A DNA stretch of 64,000 nucleotides from Garcia nutans (GCA_947685225.1 CANTUV010000053.1:5875501-5939500), one strand, 5' to 3'. Numbered from the stretch's first letter, positions 44,550 to 56,999 are shown. A program made the numbers and translations. Notes: generated by a model from the sequence alone, not told the origin.

Positions 44550-45599
44550 TGTAGACCCTTAATTTTTTTACCCAGTCCGGTCCAATATATTTTATTTAGT
44601 CTAAAATGAATTTTGTTACATAAATTTTGATTTACTATCTAATTTTTATTAATAAAAAATAAAAATAAACAAATAAAAGTAAAAAAAAATCGGCTTCAAA
44701 AAAATAGGTGATGAAAAAATCGTGGCGCGGGCCCGTGGGCATTTCGCCTGCAGAAGTTGCCTGCGGGAGAAATGGCACACGCCATTTCACCCATAGGAAA
44801 ATCCTGCGGGTGAAATGGTTGCTGGTAGGAATTTCCTGCCGGTGACGCCAGCTCCTCGCCTACTGCCGCAGCCAGCTGCGGCAGATTTTTTCCTCCAGCT
44901 CATTTTTTTTCTGCGGCAATTTTTTCGGCAGCGTAATTTTTCCAACGCAAATTTTTTGAAACCTAATTCAATTAGTTTTTGGTTTTCTTTTCTTATCAAT
45001 ATTACTTGCCGTGATTAATTAGGAATAAACCATATGAAACCTCTAAAAATAAGGACCAAAGGAAATCAAATAAAAGGAGGCTGAAAGGGGAAAAAAGTGG
45101 ACAGTGAGGAAAATGTTGAAACCAAATCAGTGAAGGAAAAGGAGCAATTGAATTTGATTTTTTTCTAGAATAGCAGGGACACGATTTAAGCAATTTAAAG
45201 GCAGCAACTGTCTTTGTTCTTTTTCATCCAAGAAGAATTATTTTTGGAGAAACTGTCCAAAAGAGGTATGTGTTAATTGTTGTATTTATTTTTTACAGTA
45301 GCTAAACTATAAAATTGTGTCTTTCAAAATAAAAAACCCTAGGATTTTAATTTAGTTTTTCCAAAGTTAAAAACACTAATACATTACTTTATTTTCCAAA
45401 AAGACTTAAAATTGTTATTTTTACCTCTTCAAAATCTTAAAACCTTAATTGAACATGTTTTTCAACAAAACCAAAATATGATTCTGTTTCCTTCCAAAAG
45501 CTTTAAAAATATCTTTTCTATTTATGTAAACTCCAAATCACTTTGTTTAAACTTATAAAACCTCATGAAATCATCAAATTGTTTTTTCCAAATCCTAAA
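44550..45599 (+). repeat. 3' LTR of the Tat-type element, truncated
   Basis: It starts TGTAGACCC after GGGGCAAAC (a weak polypurine tract, 44541-44549). It aligns with 35622-36718 through AATCCTAAA, then stops; the remaining 1.2 kb of LTR is absent. Sequence from 45600 on belongs to the surrounding element. The G/C-rich region and a 37-nt hairpin (44782-44818) are conserved. Confidence 0.82.
44782..44818 (+). other. 37-nt hairpin in the Tat-type 3' LTR
   Basis: Left arm CCATTTCACCCATAGGA, loop AAA, right arm TCCTGCGGGTGAAATGG. Sixteen of 17 positions pair. Compared with the 5' LTR copy, several differing positions keep pairing (G-U against A-U or G-C). Confidence 0.75.
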
Positions 45600-48305
45600 T
45601 TATTCTGTGTATAACAAAATGATTAAATAAACTTATGTTATGATAGAATTATAATTATACATAATAAGAATGCTAAGTGGTTGAGAGCCAAATGGTTTAA
45701 AAAGGAAAACTAAATTTTCTATTAGTAGCAAATGATGAACAATTAAAATTGACCTTAAAACCAAAAATTAAATGATTTCTAATTTAGTTTATGATTAAAA
45801 TGATGATTTTACTTTCATTTATTATTATAAATATTTCCATTGTGTTATAATTTTGGCAAATTATGAATATGCAAGTACCATTAAGTAATTGCTTAGCATG
45901 TTAGAATTACTTCTAACACATAGATCAGACGGGTAAAGTAGATCTTGCGGAGTGAGATACTAGAGCTTCAAGACCAACTGCATTAGTGAAGGTGTTATGT
46001 GAATAATTTTGTAAAATATTTTGTTTAGTTCACATAGCAGCATTAAATTTTAAATGATAGTTGTATAAACATAGGTAGTTTGAGTATTTGTATAATTTAT
46101 AGTTGTGTATTAAACTTTATGGTTTTGGTTTGATAATTATAACTTTACAGGGTACTATGATGGAAGTAAGATAAATGTTTAACATACAAACATATTGATG
46201 AAAGTAGGATAAATGAATTAATTATGGATGATTAATGGTGAGATAATGAGATCAAAGTTGTGGTTGAATTAATAAAATATTGGGAGTGTTTTCCATTGTA
46301 GGTTGTGCTTTGTTTGGAGAAGATGTTGGCAGTGTCCAATTTTAGGGGAAACTCTGCTGAAATTTTTATTGATGTTAACTTTATTGATTATCTAAAATTT
46401 GAACGTATTAGTGTATAGACATTCTGTGACATTCCTTGGTAGTTCTTAATAAGATTGTCGAGGGCCATTACATTGAGAATGAATATGTGTAAATAGGGTT
46501 TCTAGAATGAATGATGATAATTATGGTAATGGATGGATTTAGTGTTGTTTTAATATGTATGTGATGATTTTATGGTTAGAAATTGAATATGAGTAAGCAC
46601 GGATGAAATTAGGGTTATGGCCATATTATGTGCAATTAAGGTTTTGTATGAAGATGGATATAATTATTGAAATGAGTTATTTTGATACTATTTTGATATG
46701 TAAATAATGTTTTTATGGTTAAAAGTTGGAAAAGGGTTGGGTTGGATGAAGTTTAAGCAAAATAGTAAGTTGTGAATTTAGGGTTTTAATGGAATTTTGA
46801 TGAAAATTGTTTAGATAATGATATTTTAATGTATATTGATCATGGAAGTGAATTTAAATGAGTAATGCTAATTGTTGTTGGGTTATGTGTGTGTAGGTCA
46901 TATTGATAAAAGTGGAGAATTGTAGACTTTCATCATAAATAAGGCTTGGAAAGTGGAACAAGATTAGTACATATCCTAAAAATTTGTGTTTACATTAAAT
47001 AAGATTGGGCATTATATATGTATAATGTTACTATAAGATATGGATATGCATATAATCTATGCAATGTGGCATAGTAATGTGATGGGTATCACATTAGCAA
47101 TAGTTCAATGTAGATTAATGTATATATGTGAGGTATAATTATGTCATATGATATGACGTCCAATATGGGCATATTTGTGACTTGTGAAGAAATATGGAAA
47201 ATGAGTCACATTGTGTATGTGACTTATGGATTTGTAATTTTATGAGCTAAAATATGGAAATGATAAGTGAGAATGAGGAAATGTGTTAGTGATCATGATA
47301 AGGTTGATCACTTGGAAAGTTGTTAAGAGTTTGTGAGTATGTAATTGTGTATAGTGATATTGTGAGTTTGTGCCTTAAACAATTCCCTGTCCAGATTGAT
47401 AATACATATGTAGATAGACCCGAGTAGAGTTAGGTCATTAGATTGAGACTGATTATAAACCTAAGTAGAGTTGGGTCATGATGGTGATGTTGTGATAACT
47501 GGAATTGATAATTGCTTAAGGGTGGTTGGGCCTAACATGTGAATGTGTGTGTTGTCATGGTCATGTGATGTTATTTATGGTTTTATGAAACCATAAGCAT
47601 TGTTGAAGATTTGTGCAAATAATGTATGTTATATTATGAAATTTAATGTCTTTGATTTATATATTTATGATTATTATACATGTACCACTAAGCTGTATTG
47701 CTTAGTGCGGTTGTATGAATCGAGCAAGTGAGGGAGTTTTCGGTCAAAGAAATTTAGATTGTGGGTGATATTTAGAGTTCTGGGATGTTTCAAGACTAAC
47801 AGTGCCATCTGCATACATGTATAGTTATAATTTTATGCATTTTGAATTATGTATATTAAGTTATAAAACTTGTGTTTGTTCTAAGGATTTAGGATGGTTG
47901 TATATATGTATTAAATTATGATAAACAATGTTTTGAATTATGAGTTTTGATCGTACATTAATGAAATGGTGGTTTGGAGAATGTTGAAAAATACTATTTT
48001 GGGAGTGCTCCATTTTATGCAGGTTGTGAGTTTGACAAACTTTTGGGAAATTTTTGAAATATAGACAAAACTCTGGTGAATTTTTCCTAGAGATTTTTTC
48101 TTTAAAATTTATATTTTGATAATTTAATTACTAATGTACATATTCACTTATCTATGAAAGTATTTATTTTAAGGATTAAAATAATTTTCTTATAATGATG
48201 GAAGTTTTTGATTGTCTGTAACTGTGACATTCTTGTAAACTATATATGCATTTTACATACATGGGGAGTATGTATTGTACGTATATAGGATATAAGGGTG
48301 TTACA
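45600..48305 (+). repeat. Family-A 5' LTR, right part
   Basis: 46460-46860 aligns with 50580-50900 in the 3' LTR. The family twin hairpin lies at 47688-47726 (CTAAGCTGTATTGCTTAG). The end, GATATAAGGGTGTTACA, matches the other family-A copies. It is followed by the primer site TAGTATCAGAGC at 48313-48324. No ORF. Confidence 0.7.
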
Positions 48306-49894
48306 TTTATTTTAGTATCAGAGCCTAGGTTTGATAATCTCGACCTAAGTGGGTTTTGAAAGAGAGAAAGGGCAAATTTTAAAATGTGATTTGAGTTTTG
48401 ATAAATGCATATGCATTGGCACTTGAGTTGGTCTCTGATGTGGCATTATTTGATTGTGATGTCTGAATGATGCAGTTTAGAAGATAGTGTGGGGAGTATG
48501 GCTCCAGGTGAGGGAGGAGTAGGAGTTTGAGTTGATGCTAGAGAGACTTCGAGGGTAGCCTGGCCTAAGTTGCAGGGTCCTCTAGTATGGGTTCAATAGA
48601 TGACAGAGTTGCTTCGTCTGGATCCAGTGCAATAGTGGCAGACTTGGAAGTATGACAAGTTGAGAAAGTGTGGGGCTGTAGATTTCTTTGGTACTATAGA
48701 TCCAGCTGAGGTAGAGTAGTGGCTGGACAGGGTGGAGAAAATATTTTATCTAGTTACATGATACTGTAGAAGAGAAATTTGATTATGCTTTGTTTCTTCT
48801 GCAGGGGGACGCCTATGACTGGTGGAAGATAATTCCTCATGGGTTACCTGATCCACCAGGATTTTCATATGATGACTTTTTGTATGAATTTGGAAAGAAA
48901 TACACACCTAGGGATTATAAGGATACAAAGAAGAAGGAATTTCTGGATTTGAAGTAGGGTGTGAAGACGCTTACAGACTATGAGAAAGATTTTCTTCAAC
49001 TGAGTAAATATGTAGGTGATATTATGACAGATGAGATAGATTAATGTCAGAGATTTGAGAAGGGATTAAAGTCATCCATTATGTATTAGGTGGCTACAGT
49101 GCAGTATGAGGATTTCTCTAAGTTGGTGTCAGCTGCATGTATTATGGAGAAGGCCTAAGGGCTTGTAGCTACAGTTAAATCAGAGGAGAGTAGAGCTAGG
49201 AGACCTTAGATGGAGATAGAGACATCATCTTGCAAGAGGAGGGGAGAGGATTTGTAGCAGTGTGTTAGTGACAATTGAGGACAGTCTAGTAGAGCTGTTC
49301 AGCAGAGGAAGAGGCCGACAGTGTTAGTGGCTAGTGCCCCTACCCCTGTTTTTTAGAGACTTGTTCCATGTACATGCACTCAGTGTGGTAGAGCACATAG
49401 GGATGTTTTTTGGGGAGTTAACTCTAGAGGTTGTTACATATATGGGTCCCAGGACCATTATATTAGGGATTGCCCAGAGCCACCGGAGGATACACATATG
49501 GAGACTATTGAATTTAGGTCTAGTGTTAGAGACGGCATGAGTAGTAGAGGTGGCGAGGGCGGTAGGACAAGATATAGACAGGGACATGGAGAGGAGTTTA
49601 TGACTGTGAATAGGCCGGAGGAAGCATCACAAAGAGTTTATGCTATGCAGAGGAGACATGATGCTCAAGAAGGGGATGAAGGTAACTTTTAATACTTGAT
49701 GTTATTAATATATTTGTTGATCAAGTAGTTTTGTTATTGTAATAAAATTAAAAATTTTTTGTGTTAATTTAGAAATTATGTAGATAATTAAGGAAATTCT
49801 TTAAGGGGGGAGAGTTGAGATGGATGTTGAATTAATGAAGTTTATTTAACATGGTAGATAATTTTAAGGATGAAATTATTTAAAGGGGAGGAAT
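48306..49894 (+). pseudogene. gag: Internal region of the family-A element: primer site, decayed gag, polypurine tract
   Basis: The gag remnant runs from about 48480 to 49693. Readable pieces are 'GTIDPAEVE', 'GDAYDWWKIIPHGLPDPPGF', 'YEFGKKYTPRDYKDTKKKEF', 'KTLTDYEKDFLQLSKYVGDI', and a damaged zinc knuckle, 'CYIYGSQDHYIRDCP' (second Cys replaced by Tyr). This is the Gag of the Del/Tekay-like group of plant Ty3/gypsy elements. At least eight in-frame stops occur, mostly where relatives have Gln or Arg, and there is one frameshift near 48770. After 'GDEGNF' and a stop, only 200 bp separate gag from the polypurine tract AAAGGGGAGGAAT (49882-49894). The whole of pol is missing. Confidence 0.75.
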
Positions 49895-50664
49895 TGTAAT
49901 ATCCAAGGATTTTTGATATTGTTAAATAATTAATTTGGAGGGTAGTAATATGTTGGAGGGGGAAATATAAGTTATATACTTAATATATACATGATATACC
50001 CATAAATGTATACATGATATATACATTAAATACACGACATATATATTACATATACACTACATATACATATACATTACATCTACATATATAATATAACATA
50101 TAAATAAAATATAAAGAAAATATACATACATATATATATAATTATGTATAGAAATTGGATAATTAAATAAATAAATAAAAGAGAAAAAGGAAGTCAAAAG
50201 AAGAGAGAAAAATAAATCATTGAAATTAAAAGTAAATTAAATAAATTAATATTTATGGATGGGGAAAAGAGGAAAAACACAAAAAATGGTCTTCATCTTC
50301 CTCCTCTTCATGGTGTGGCCCTTTTTTTGTAGACAGAGAAGAAGGGAATTTCACTTCACCATTTACACCAAAATTAGCGAAAAATGAAAGGATTTCAAAT
50401 TTATTTTAAAGAAACATTAAGGTTTCAAGTAAGTTTTTATTATTTAAGCTTTGTTTTCATGGATTTTTAGGTTATGTACTGATAAGGGTAGAGAGAGAAA
50501 GTTGATTTAAAATTGTTAAATATGATGGATATGTAGTGATTTAATGAGTAATTAATTGAGATATGCAAAATTAATGAAACTAGATGTTGAAAATGAATGT
50601 GTAAACAAGGTTTCTAGAATGGATGAGGATAATTATGGTAATGGATGTATTTAGTGTTGTTTTA

Positions 50665-50712
<48 letters not shown>

Positions 50713-50903
50713 TGATTTTATAGTTAGAAATTGAATATGAGTGAGCTTAGATGAAATTAGGGTAATGACCATATTATGTGAAATTAGGGTTTTGCAAGAA
50801 GATGGATATAATTATTGAAATGAGTTATTTTGATATGTAAATAATGTTTTTATGGTTAAACGTTGGAAATGAGTTGGGTTGAATGAAGTTTAAGAAAAGT
50901 AGT
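49895..50903 (+). repeat. Family-A 3' LTR, truncated
   Basis: It starts TGTAATATCCAAGG directly after the polypurine tract. It matches 32757-33400 and then 46460-46860. A (TA)n(TG)n microsatellite lies at 50670-50710. It is cut at 50903, where a Tat-like LTR piece begins. Confidence 0.72.
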
Positions 50904-51356
50904 TATAGACCCTTAATTTTGGCTTAACATATATTTGGTTATAATTGAAAAGGGCCAGACCAAATTTGGCTTAAAATAAAATTAATCTGATTTAATTAGG
51001 TCTAGTTAAATTAAAACTATGCAAATGTTTAAATATAGTTAAAATGGATTTAGTTCCCCTGTCCAATTCGATAAGAGTCAACTCATATTGAATTGGCTTG
51101 GCCTAATTTGATATGAGGAGCTCATATCGAATTGGTCGCAGCCCATTCGACATGAGCCTGTCTAGATAAATTCCTAATTATGTTTAAACTATAATAAGCT
51201 TCAGATAAGCATGTGACAGTTTGATTTGATGAGGATTTGCTAGCTAAGGTTGCCATAATTGTGGTCTATAAATACAAGACAAAAACCAAAGGAAAGGGTG
51301 GGGAGACCATTATGAAACTAGCAGCAATTAAAAGAAAGGAAACCGGTAGTAAAAGC
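50904..51356 (+). repeat. Partial LTR of a second Tat-like element
   Basis: It begins TATAGACCCTTAATTTTGG, one base off the TGTAGACCC start of the 35622 element. A TATA-type box (TCTATAAATACAAG, 51264) lies about 360 bp in, as expected for U3/R. The rest is missing because a family-A LTR starts at 51357. The imperfect inverted repeat 'CATATTGAATTGGC...' / 'GAGCTCATATCGAATTGG' lies at 51088-51140. Confidence 0.5.
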
Positions 51357-52819
51357 TGTAATACTCTTATATCCTATATACGTACAGTAGATATACTATG
51401 TATATGTAAAATACATATATAGAATATCATATTATCACAGGTCCAATCATTTTAAAATTTTCATTAATATAAGAAAAATATTTTAATTTTTTAAATATAT
51501 TTCAATAGTAAATTAATATCTACACTAGTAATAAATTTCTCAACATACATATTTTAAAGAAAAATCTTTAGAAAAAATTCGCTAGAGTTTTGTCTGATTT
51601 TCAGACATTTTCAAAATCAACATGCACAACCTACATGAAAATTTTCACTTCTAAAAATCCACATTAAATGTACATACTTAATAAACGTGATTATTATTTA
51701 CAAACTTTATGTGATTATTATTTATAAACTTTTCAAAACATACTTATACAAACTTTCCATAAAGCAAAAATCCAAAATGCACTTTAATATAAATTATACA
51801 TGTATGCAAATAGCACAGTTGGTCTTGCAGCGCTCTAGATCACCAATATCAACCATAGTTTGGGTTCCTCTAATCGACGACTCTCTTACCTGCGCGATTC
51901 ACATAATTGCGCTAAGTTTTACAGCTTAGTAGTACATATCTCTATATACTAAACATTATACATACACATTCTTACTTCTCATTTTATTCTTCATGTGTAT
52001 ATATATATGTATATCTCTTTATTTTCCAATCTCGATAATCAAATTTAGTACACAATATTGATTTCATGACATAATTCTACTTAGGTCGTCTCAGTCTCTA
52101 GACCTAGCTCTGCTCAGGTCCATTAACATATGTATTTTAGTCACATATCATAAATCATCTTACAATCAAATCATCACATTTTATTATCCTTAATACAACA
52201 CATGTATAAACATAAACATATCACACACACATACATATTGGGCCTAAATAACCTTATATAGTATTCCAGTTCTAGAGATATTGTTATGGACTATCGCGAT
52301 ATCGAGGATCTAAGTGTCACATCTGTCCCCTATTGACACCTCTGTGTCTAGGCCCAAAGGCAAGTAATAGTGATGCCTAACGTTTAGCTTGGAGGAAAAT
52401 AATAGTGATGCCCAACATCTAGCCAGAAGGCAAATCATATCAATGGCACCAAAAATAACTCTCTGAAATAAGATATTATATAAGGCAACCACACATCATT
52501 TCATATTATTATTAATTTTCATAATTCCAATATTTTGCAACACATTTCATCATCTTTTTTAGCCACATTCACAATGTGACTAGTAAATCACATTTCTTTT
52601 GCATTTATCACATTTCTCATATCTCTCGTGATCATGTCAAACTATAATCAACAACACATATGCCCTTAATCATCACATTACATATTCATTTGTCATTTCC
52701 ATTTTTCTATTTCTCATATCATTTCCCCATGTTCACATATCATTCATTTATCATCCTTCTTCACCATCCTCATGTCATAACACATAAATACATTTCATTT
52801 CATACCACCATTTTATATT
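51357..52819 (-). repeat. Family-A LTR, minus strand, partial
   Basis: On the plus strand it begins TGTAATACTCTTATATCC, the reverse complement of the usual family end. The twin hairpin is at 51892-51929. It runs to 52819, where a plus-strand family-A LTR begins, so its other end must lie further right or be lost. Confidence 0.6.
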
Positions 52820-53525
52820 TGTAACATCCAAATTTTTTTAAAAATTTCTAATTTTTGGAAAATTAGATAAAATAAATTATAATTTAAAAGGATAAATTAA
52901 ATTAATGGTTTTAAATGAAAAATGAAGGGATTTTAAATGAAAAAGTGGAATATATATGTGATATATATGCAAAAAATATATAACATATATAAAAGTCAAC
53001 ACTTTTTAAAAGAAAAGGGTATTTTGGTAATTAAATCTTATAAATTCAAAATTAATAAAATAATTCAAAAATAAATTATTTTTGAATGGAAGAGGGAAAT
53101 TAGGACTTTTAATTTATTAAAAAATAATTAAATAATTAAATATTAAATTATTTTAATATATATATATATATGTGTGGTTAAAAAAAAGATGAAAAGGAAA
53201 GAATATTAAAAGTCTTCTTCTTCTTCTTCTTCTTCTCAAGAACATGGCTTCCATGGATGATTGAAGACCAAGGATTTTGCTTCTTCCATACTCCATAAAT
53301 TGAAGGAATTAACAAGTTTCAAGTGAATTTTTGGTGATTTCCACTAAAATTAGTAAGTTTCTGTTTAGATCAATTTTGTATATATTTTCTATGATGTTTT
53401 TGTTGATTTTAAGTTAATTTTCATATTAATTTGTACTTAAGTTTGTTTGAAGTTGTTGATTTAGGTTGAAGTACATTTGATAGAGCTTTTATCTAAAATT
53501 TGGTGGACTTGTTGAAGAAAAGCAT
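52820..53525 (+). repeat. Family-A LTR start, plus strand
   Basis: TGTAACATCC is followed by about 220 bp nearly identical to the reverse complement of 6880-7100. A (CTT)n tract lies at 53214-53237. Similarity to the other copies fades after about 53370. It is followed by the 53526 repeat array, which lies at nearly the same offset (+706) as the array of copy 1 (+825). Confidence 0.6.
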
Positions 53526-53940
53526 GTGACACGGCCAAGCTAGACATGGCTTGGCCGTGTCTCTGATCAAAAGAAGAAGAGATCAAGGACAAGGTAGAGC
53601 ACGACCAGGATTAACCAAGCTTGGCCGTGTCCCTCAAGCAAAGTTGGATAGAAGTGGACACGGCTAAGAGACACGGCCAAGCCACTGGCCGTGTCTCACC
53701 AAAGGAACAAAAGGCAAAGAAAGAAAAGAAAGAAGCAGAGAGTGACACCATTAAGAGACACGGCCAAGCCACTGGCCGTGTCACATGACACGGCGAGGAG
53801 CTTGGCCGTGTCACCCCTTCAAACAAAGAAAAGAACAAGTTATTAAGGGACACGACCAAAAGCTTGGCCGTGTCCCAAGAAAAGAAAAGGAAAAGAACAA
53901 GAGACATGGCCAACAAGCTTGGCCGTGTCACCCTGGAACA
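53526..53940. repeat. Tandem GACACGGCC...GGCCGTGTC hairpin array
   Basis: About six inverted repeats share the GACACGGCC/GGCCGTGTC arms with loops of 6-10 bases, for example GACACGGCCAAGCCACTGGCCGTGTC at 53758-53783 and GACACGACCAAAAGCTTGGCCGTGTC at 53850-53875. Purine-rich spacers (AAAGAAAGAAAAG) separate them. Block spacing and text agree closely with array a (42885-43200). Confidence 0.8.
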
Positions 53941-55223
53941 CTTAGTATGCTTGCACGAGGTATGGATTAGTGTGGATTAGTGGGGAACAAAAAGGATAAA
54001 AAGGAGTGAAAGGTGGAAGGATTTATGGAAGAAATATAAAACAAATTGGAAAGTGGGAGACAAAGAGTGATGGGGTGTTTTAAAAGTTTAAAAAAAGAGA
54101 GAGTGGGAAAATGGAAGAGCATGGAGGGAACATATTGAATATATTGAGTGGACATTCTCTACACACCATATCATCTTCTTCCTTGGTTCTTGCTTGAGAG
54201 AGCAAGACACCATTCTTCCCATCTTCATTCACCATTTTTCCTTTCACACACCAAGAGCAAAGACAATCGTGGGAATTGAAGTGAGTAGCTAGTTCTTGAA
54301 GATTAGGGTTTTAAGAGGCTTGATTGGAGAGTTGTGAACTTGAGAGAGCTATCATTCATCCTTCAAGAAGAGAGCCATTGGTTCAAGAGAGCTTGGAAGT
54401 TCATCATCACACATCAAAGAGGGAGCTACGAAAGAGACAAGGAGTTCGATTCTTAGCATCTCCAAAAGGGGTTTTTCAAACTCTTTCTTTTAATCCATTT
54501 CTTATTTGTTGTTGTTGTATTAAGAACATTAATATTGCAATGAATAACTTTGATTTGGTTTATATTGAAATGAGCATTTGTTTAAAGAATATGATGAGCT
54601 AATTTACTCATGCTTTGGGTTGTGGTATATTTGATTAAATGACTTGATTTGATGATTCCATTGATATACCTTGTTATTGGTTGATTGCATTGAAATTAAA
54701 GGTAAATTGATAGATTGGCCACCTATTGATTATTTAATATTGAATGACGGACCGGGAGGAGAAGTTTAATATCGGAACTATGCAATTGACTACCCTAAGA
54801 ATGAATTAGAAATATAAGTTCTAGGGTTTATTAATTTGCTAATGTAAAATAATTGGTTGTTGTTAATTCATAAATGTGAAAACTAGTGAATTGATAATTG
54901 ACTAATTAACCTTAAGGAACAAATTAAGGTACAAGGTTATATTAATGGATAATTTGATAATTAAACATTTGATTAAATGGACCTACAACCCTAGGCGTCA
55001 TTTCCATAATTGAATTTATCTTGCACAAAATCATTCATTTCATTTCTAAGGTTAATTACAATTCACCAATCCAATCACACACTCAAGTTTATTATTTCAT
55101 GTTAATGAAACTATTACAAGCAATTCCTTCCTTGTGAGATGACCTTGGGGCAATCACTGTTACTGCAATAGCCTCGTATACTTGCGAGTGCCGCTTTGTG
55201 ATAGTGTTAATTTAAGCACAACA
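53941..55223 (+). repeat. Athila-like 5' LTR (3' portion), start uncertain
   Basis: It ends AAGCACAACA before the primer site. Typical U5 text is present near 55125-55215 ('TTCCTTGTGAGATGACCTTG', 'CTCGTATACTTGCGAGTGCC'). The left border could be at 53526 (TGTGACACGG) or further left. ORFs here are short and have no domain. Confidence 0.6.
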
Positions 55224-55229
55224 AGTTTT

Positions 55230-55247
55230 TGGTGCTGCTGCCGGGGA
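55230..55247 (+). other. Primer-binding site, Asp-tRNA type, slightly decayed
   Basis: TGGTGCTGCTGCCGGGGA resembles the TGGCGCCGTTGCCGGGGA site that Athila-group elements use with tRNA-Asp. Confidence 0.7.
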
Positions 55248-55349
55248 AGGCAATTTTTGTTAATAGTTTGATTCTTTTAATTTATTTGTTAAATTGTTTA
55301 AAGTGTTCTTTTTGAATTGCTTAGGTAATTTATGCACGGATGAAGGTCT

Positions 55350-56943
55350 CAAGGAAATGAACTTGCTCCATTTATAGACAAAATCCATAGGCTTCCAAGA
55401 ACCGAGGGGCCGAATCCTATTGAGCAAGAAAGGGAAAATACTAACGAGCAGTTTGAGGAGAACATAGAAGTAAAGATGGGTGATGCACAAGAACCACCTA
55501 TGAAGGAGTTTGCCCAATCGATCATCGGAGTGACCACATCTTGTATCCGGTTGAGCAACGCAGTGAGAAATTATGAACTCAGAAATACTCACTATAGTAT
55601 GCTTCCATCCTTCCATGGATTGTCGAATGAAGATCCTCTCAACTTCATTCGGGATTTTTACTCAACATTGCATACATTCCCTTTGCAAACACTAACAGAA
55701 GATGAACTCAAGTTGAGATGTTTCCCATATAGTTTGAAAGAAAGAGCAAAAGCGTGGTTGATGACCTTACCGTAGAATTCTTTAACCACATGGATAGAGG
55801 TTTACAACAAATTTATGGGAAAGTTTTATTCACACCAAAAGACCAAGGAGCTTAGGGGGAGTATTGCAACTTTCACCCAATTTGATGAAGAACCGTTTCA
55901 TGAGGCGTGGGATCGCTTCAAATTCTTATGATTTGAGTGCCCTCATCATTACTATCCACAACAGTTGCTCAATCAATTCTTCTATGATGGGCTAACTCAA
56001 CAATGTCAAAACACAGTGGATAATGCAGCAGGGGGAGCAATGGGTGAAAGAATAGCTGCAGAAACGGTTGCATTATTCAAAATGTTGGGGGAAAATTCCC
56101 AACAAAAGAGTATTGGGGAAAGGAGAAGAGGAGCACATGAGATAAGTGCAAACTTGGAAATGGCTAGGCAAATTGCAGAACTGACAAAACAAGTGAAATT
56201 GTTGAATGCCAAAGGAAACTTGTCGGGACCAAGCTAAGAGTCATGCGCATCGTGCGGTCTTGTAGGCCATCAAGAAAATGTGTGCCCCTCAAATTTTGAT
56301 ACATTCCAAGAGGAGAAAGAACAAGCTTTTGCTTTTGAAGGGGTCCAACAAAGGGGTAGGAATGACCCATATTCAAATTCTTATAACCCTGGTTGGAGGA
56401 ATCACCCCAATTTTTCATGGAAAAATCAACAACATGCTCCACCTCAACAACCTTTCCAACCATATCAAAGAGGTCCCCAATTTCAAGGGCAAACCTCAAA
56501 TCAAGAGCAGGTCAAGAAACCTTCATTTGAAGACAATTTGAATGCTTTCATTCAAGTAAGCACTCAAAATCAAGAAATGAACAACAAGCGGTTTGACTAT
56601 TTAGAAGCATCACTTAAGAAGGTTGAAAACTCAAGTGGGTCAATTGGCTAATCAACTTCAAGCCAATCAAAAAGGAAAATTTCCAAGCCAACCGGAGCAG
56701 GCCAAAGCAATCACCGTTTTAAGAAGTGGTAAGGTACTTGATAATAAAATCGGTGATAATAACAGTGATAATTCCTTTGATGCAGGTACAATGCAAGATA
56801 ATGGCAAGGAAATGCAAGAAGAAAAAGCTGAACCAAATGAGCTTAAAGAGGATAGAGAAGAGGCATCCGTTGCACCAAAACGACACAAATCTCCAAATCC
56901 ATACAGACCACCAATTCCATTTCCCAGCAGGTTAAAAAAATGA
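55350..56943 (+). pseudogene. gag: Athila-like Gag, with several stops and frameshifts
   Basis: Open pieces are 55476-55775, 55965-56237, 56280-56651 and 56623-56943. The gag domain reads 'MLPSFHGLSNEDPLNFIRDF', 'LKLRCFPYSLKERAKAWLM' and 'LNQFFYDGLTQQCQNTVDNA'. A zinc knuckle follows, CASCGLVGHQENVC (C-x2-C-x4-H-x4-C, near 56248). The 'YNPGWRNHPNFSWKNQQ' segment and 'QVGQLANQL' are hallmarks of Athila-group Gag. Breaks: TAG at 55773, TGA near 55930, TAA at 56235, a frame change near 56620, and one lost base in the A run at 56933-56940. Confidence 0.85.
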
Positions 56944-56999
56944 AAAGCATGATAAGCAATTTTCTAAAATTTATAACATGCTTTCGAAGGTAAGTATCA

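Larger units (their letters stand above)
35622..45599 (+). mobile_element. Tat/Ogre-type LTR element with gag but no pol (TR-GAG-like)
   Basis: It starts TGTAGACCCTTAATTTT in both LTRs. Order: long 5' LTR (2.28 kb), primer site TGGCGACTCCACTGGGGA, leader, decayed Tat-type gag, 2.4 kb without coding signal, four hairpin-type tandem arrays, a GGGGCAAAC tract and a 3' LTR truncated at 45599. No protease, RT, RNase H or integrase motif is present between 40488 and 44549. LTR elements that keep only gag are known from plants as TR-GAG elements. Whether this family is a founded non-autonomous family or a single deletion derivative cannot be told from one copy. Confidence 0.8.
32750..50903 (+). mobile_element. 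Family-A retrotransposon with gag remnant only, carrying a nested element
   Basis: The 5' LTR starts near 32750: sequence from there to 33400 matches the 3' LTR from 49895 on. It resumes after the nested Tat-type element and ends GGGTGTTACA at 48305. A primer site (TAGTATCAGAGC) follows, then a decayed gag, a polypurine tract and a 3' LTR cut at 50903. Without the nested element the 5' LTR would be about 5.6 kb, more than other copies, and its 33400-35621 and 45600-46460 parts have no match in the 3' LTR. At least one further insertion, or a deletion in the 3' LTR, is needed. Confidence 0.65.

Noticed and set aside
50670..50710. (TA)n(TG)n microsatellite as a possible regulatory element
   Set aside because: An ordinary simple repeat present in one LTR copy only.
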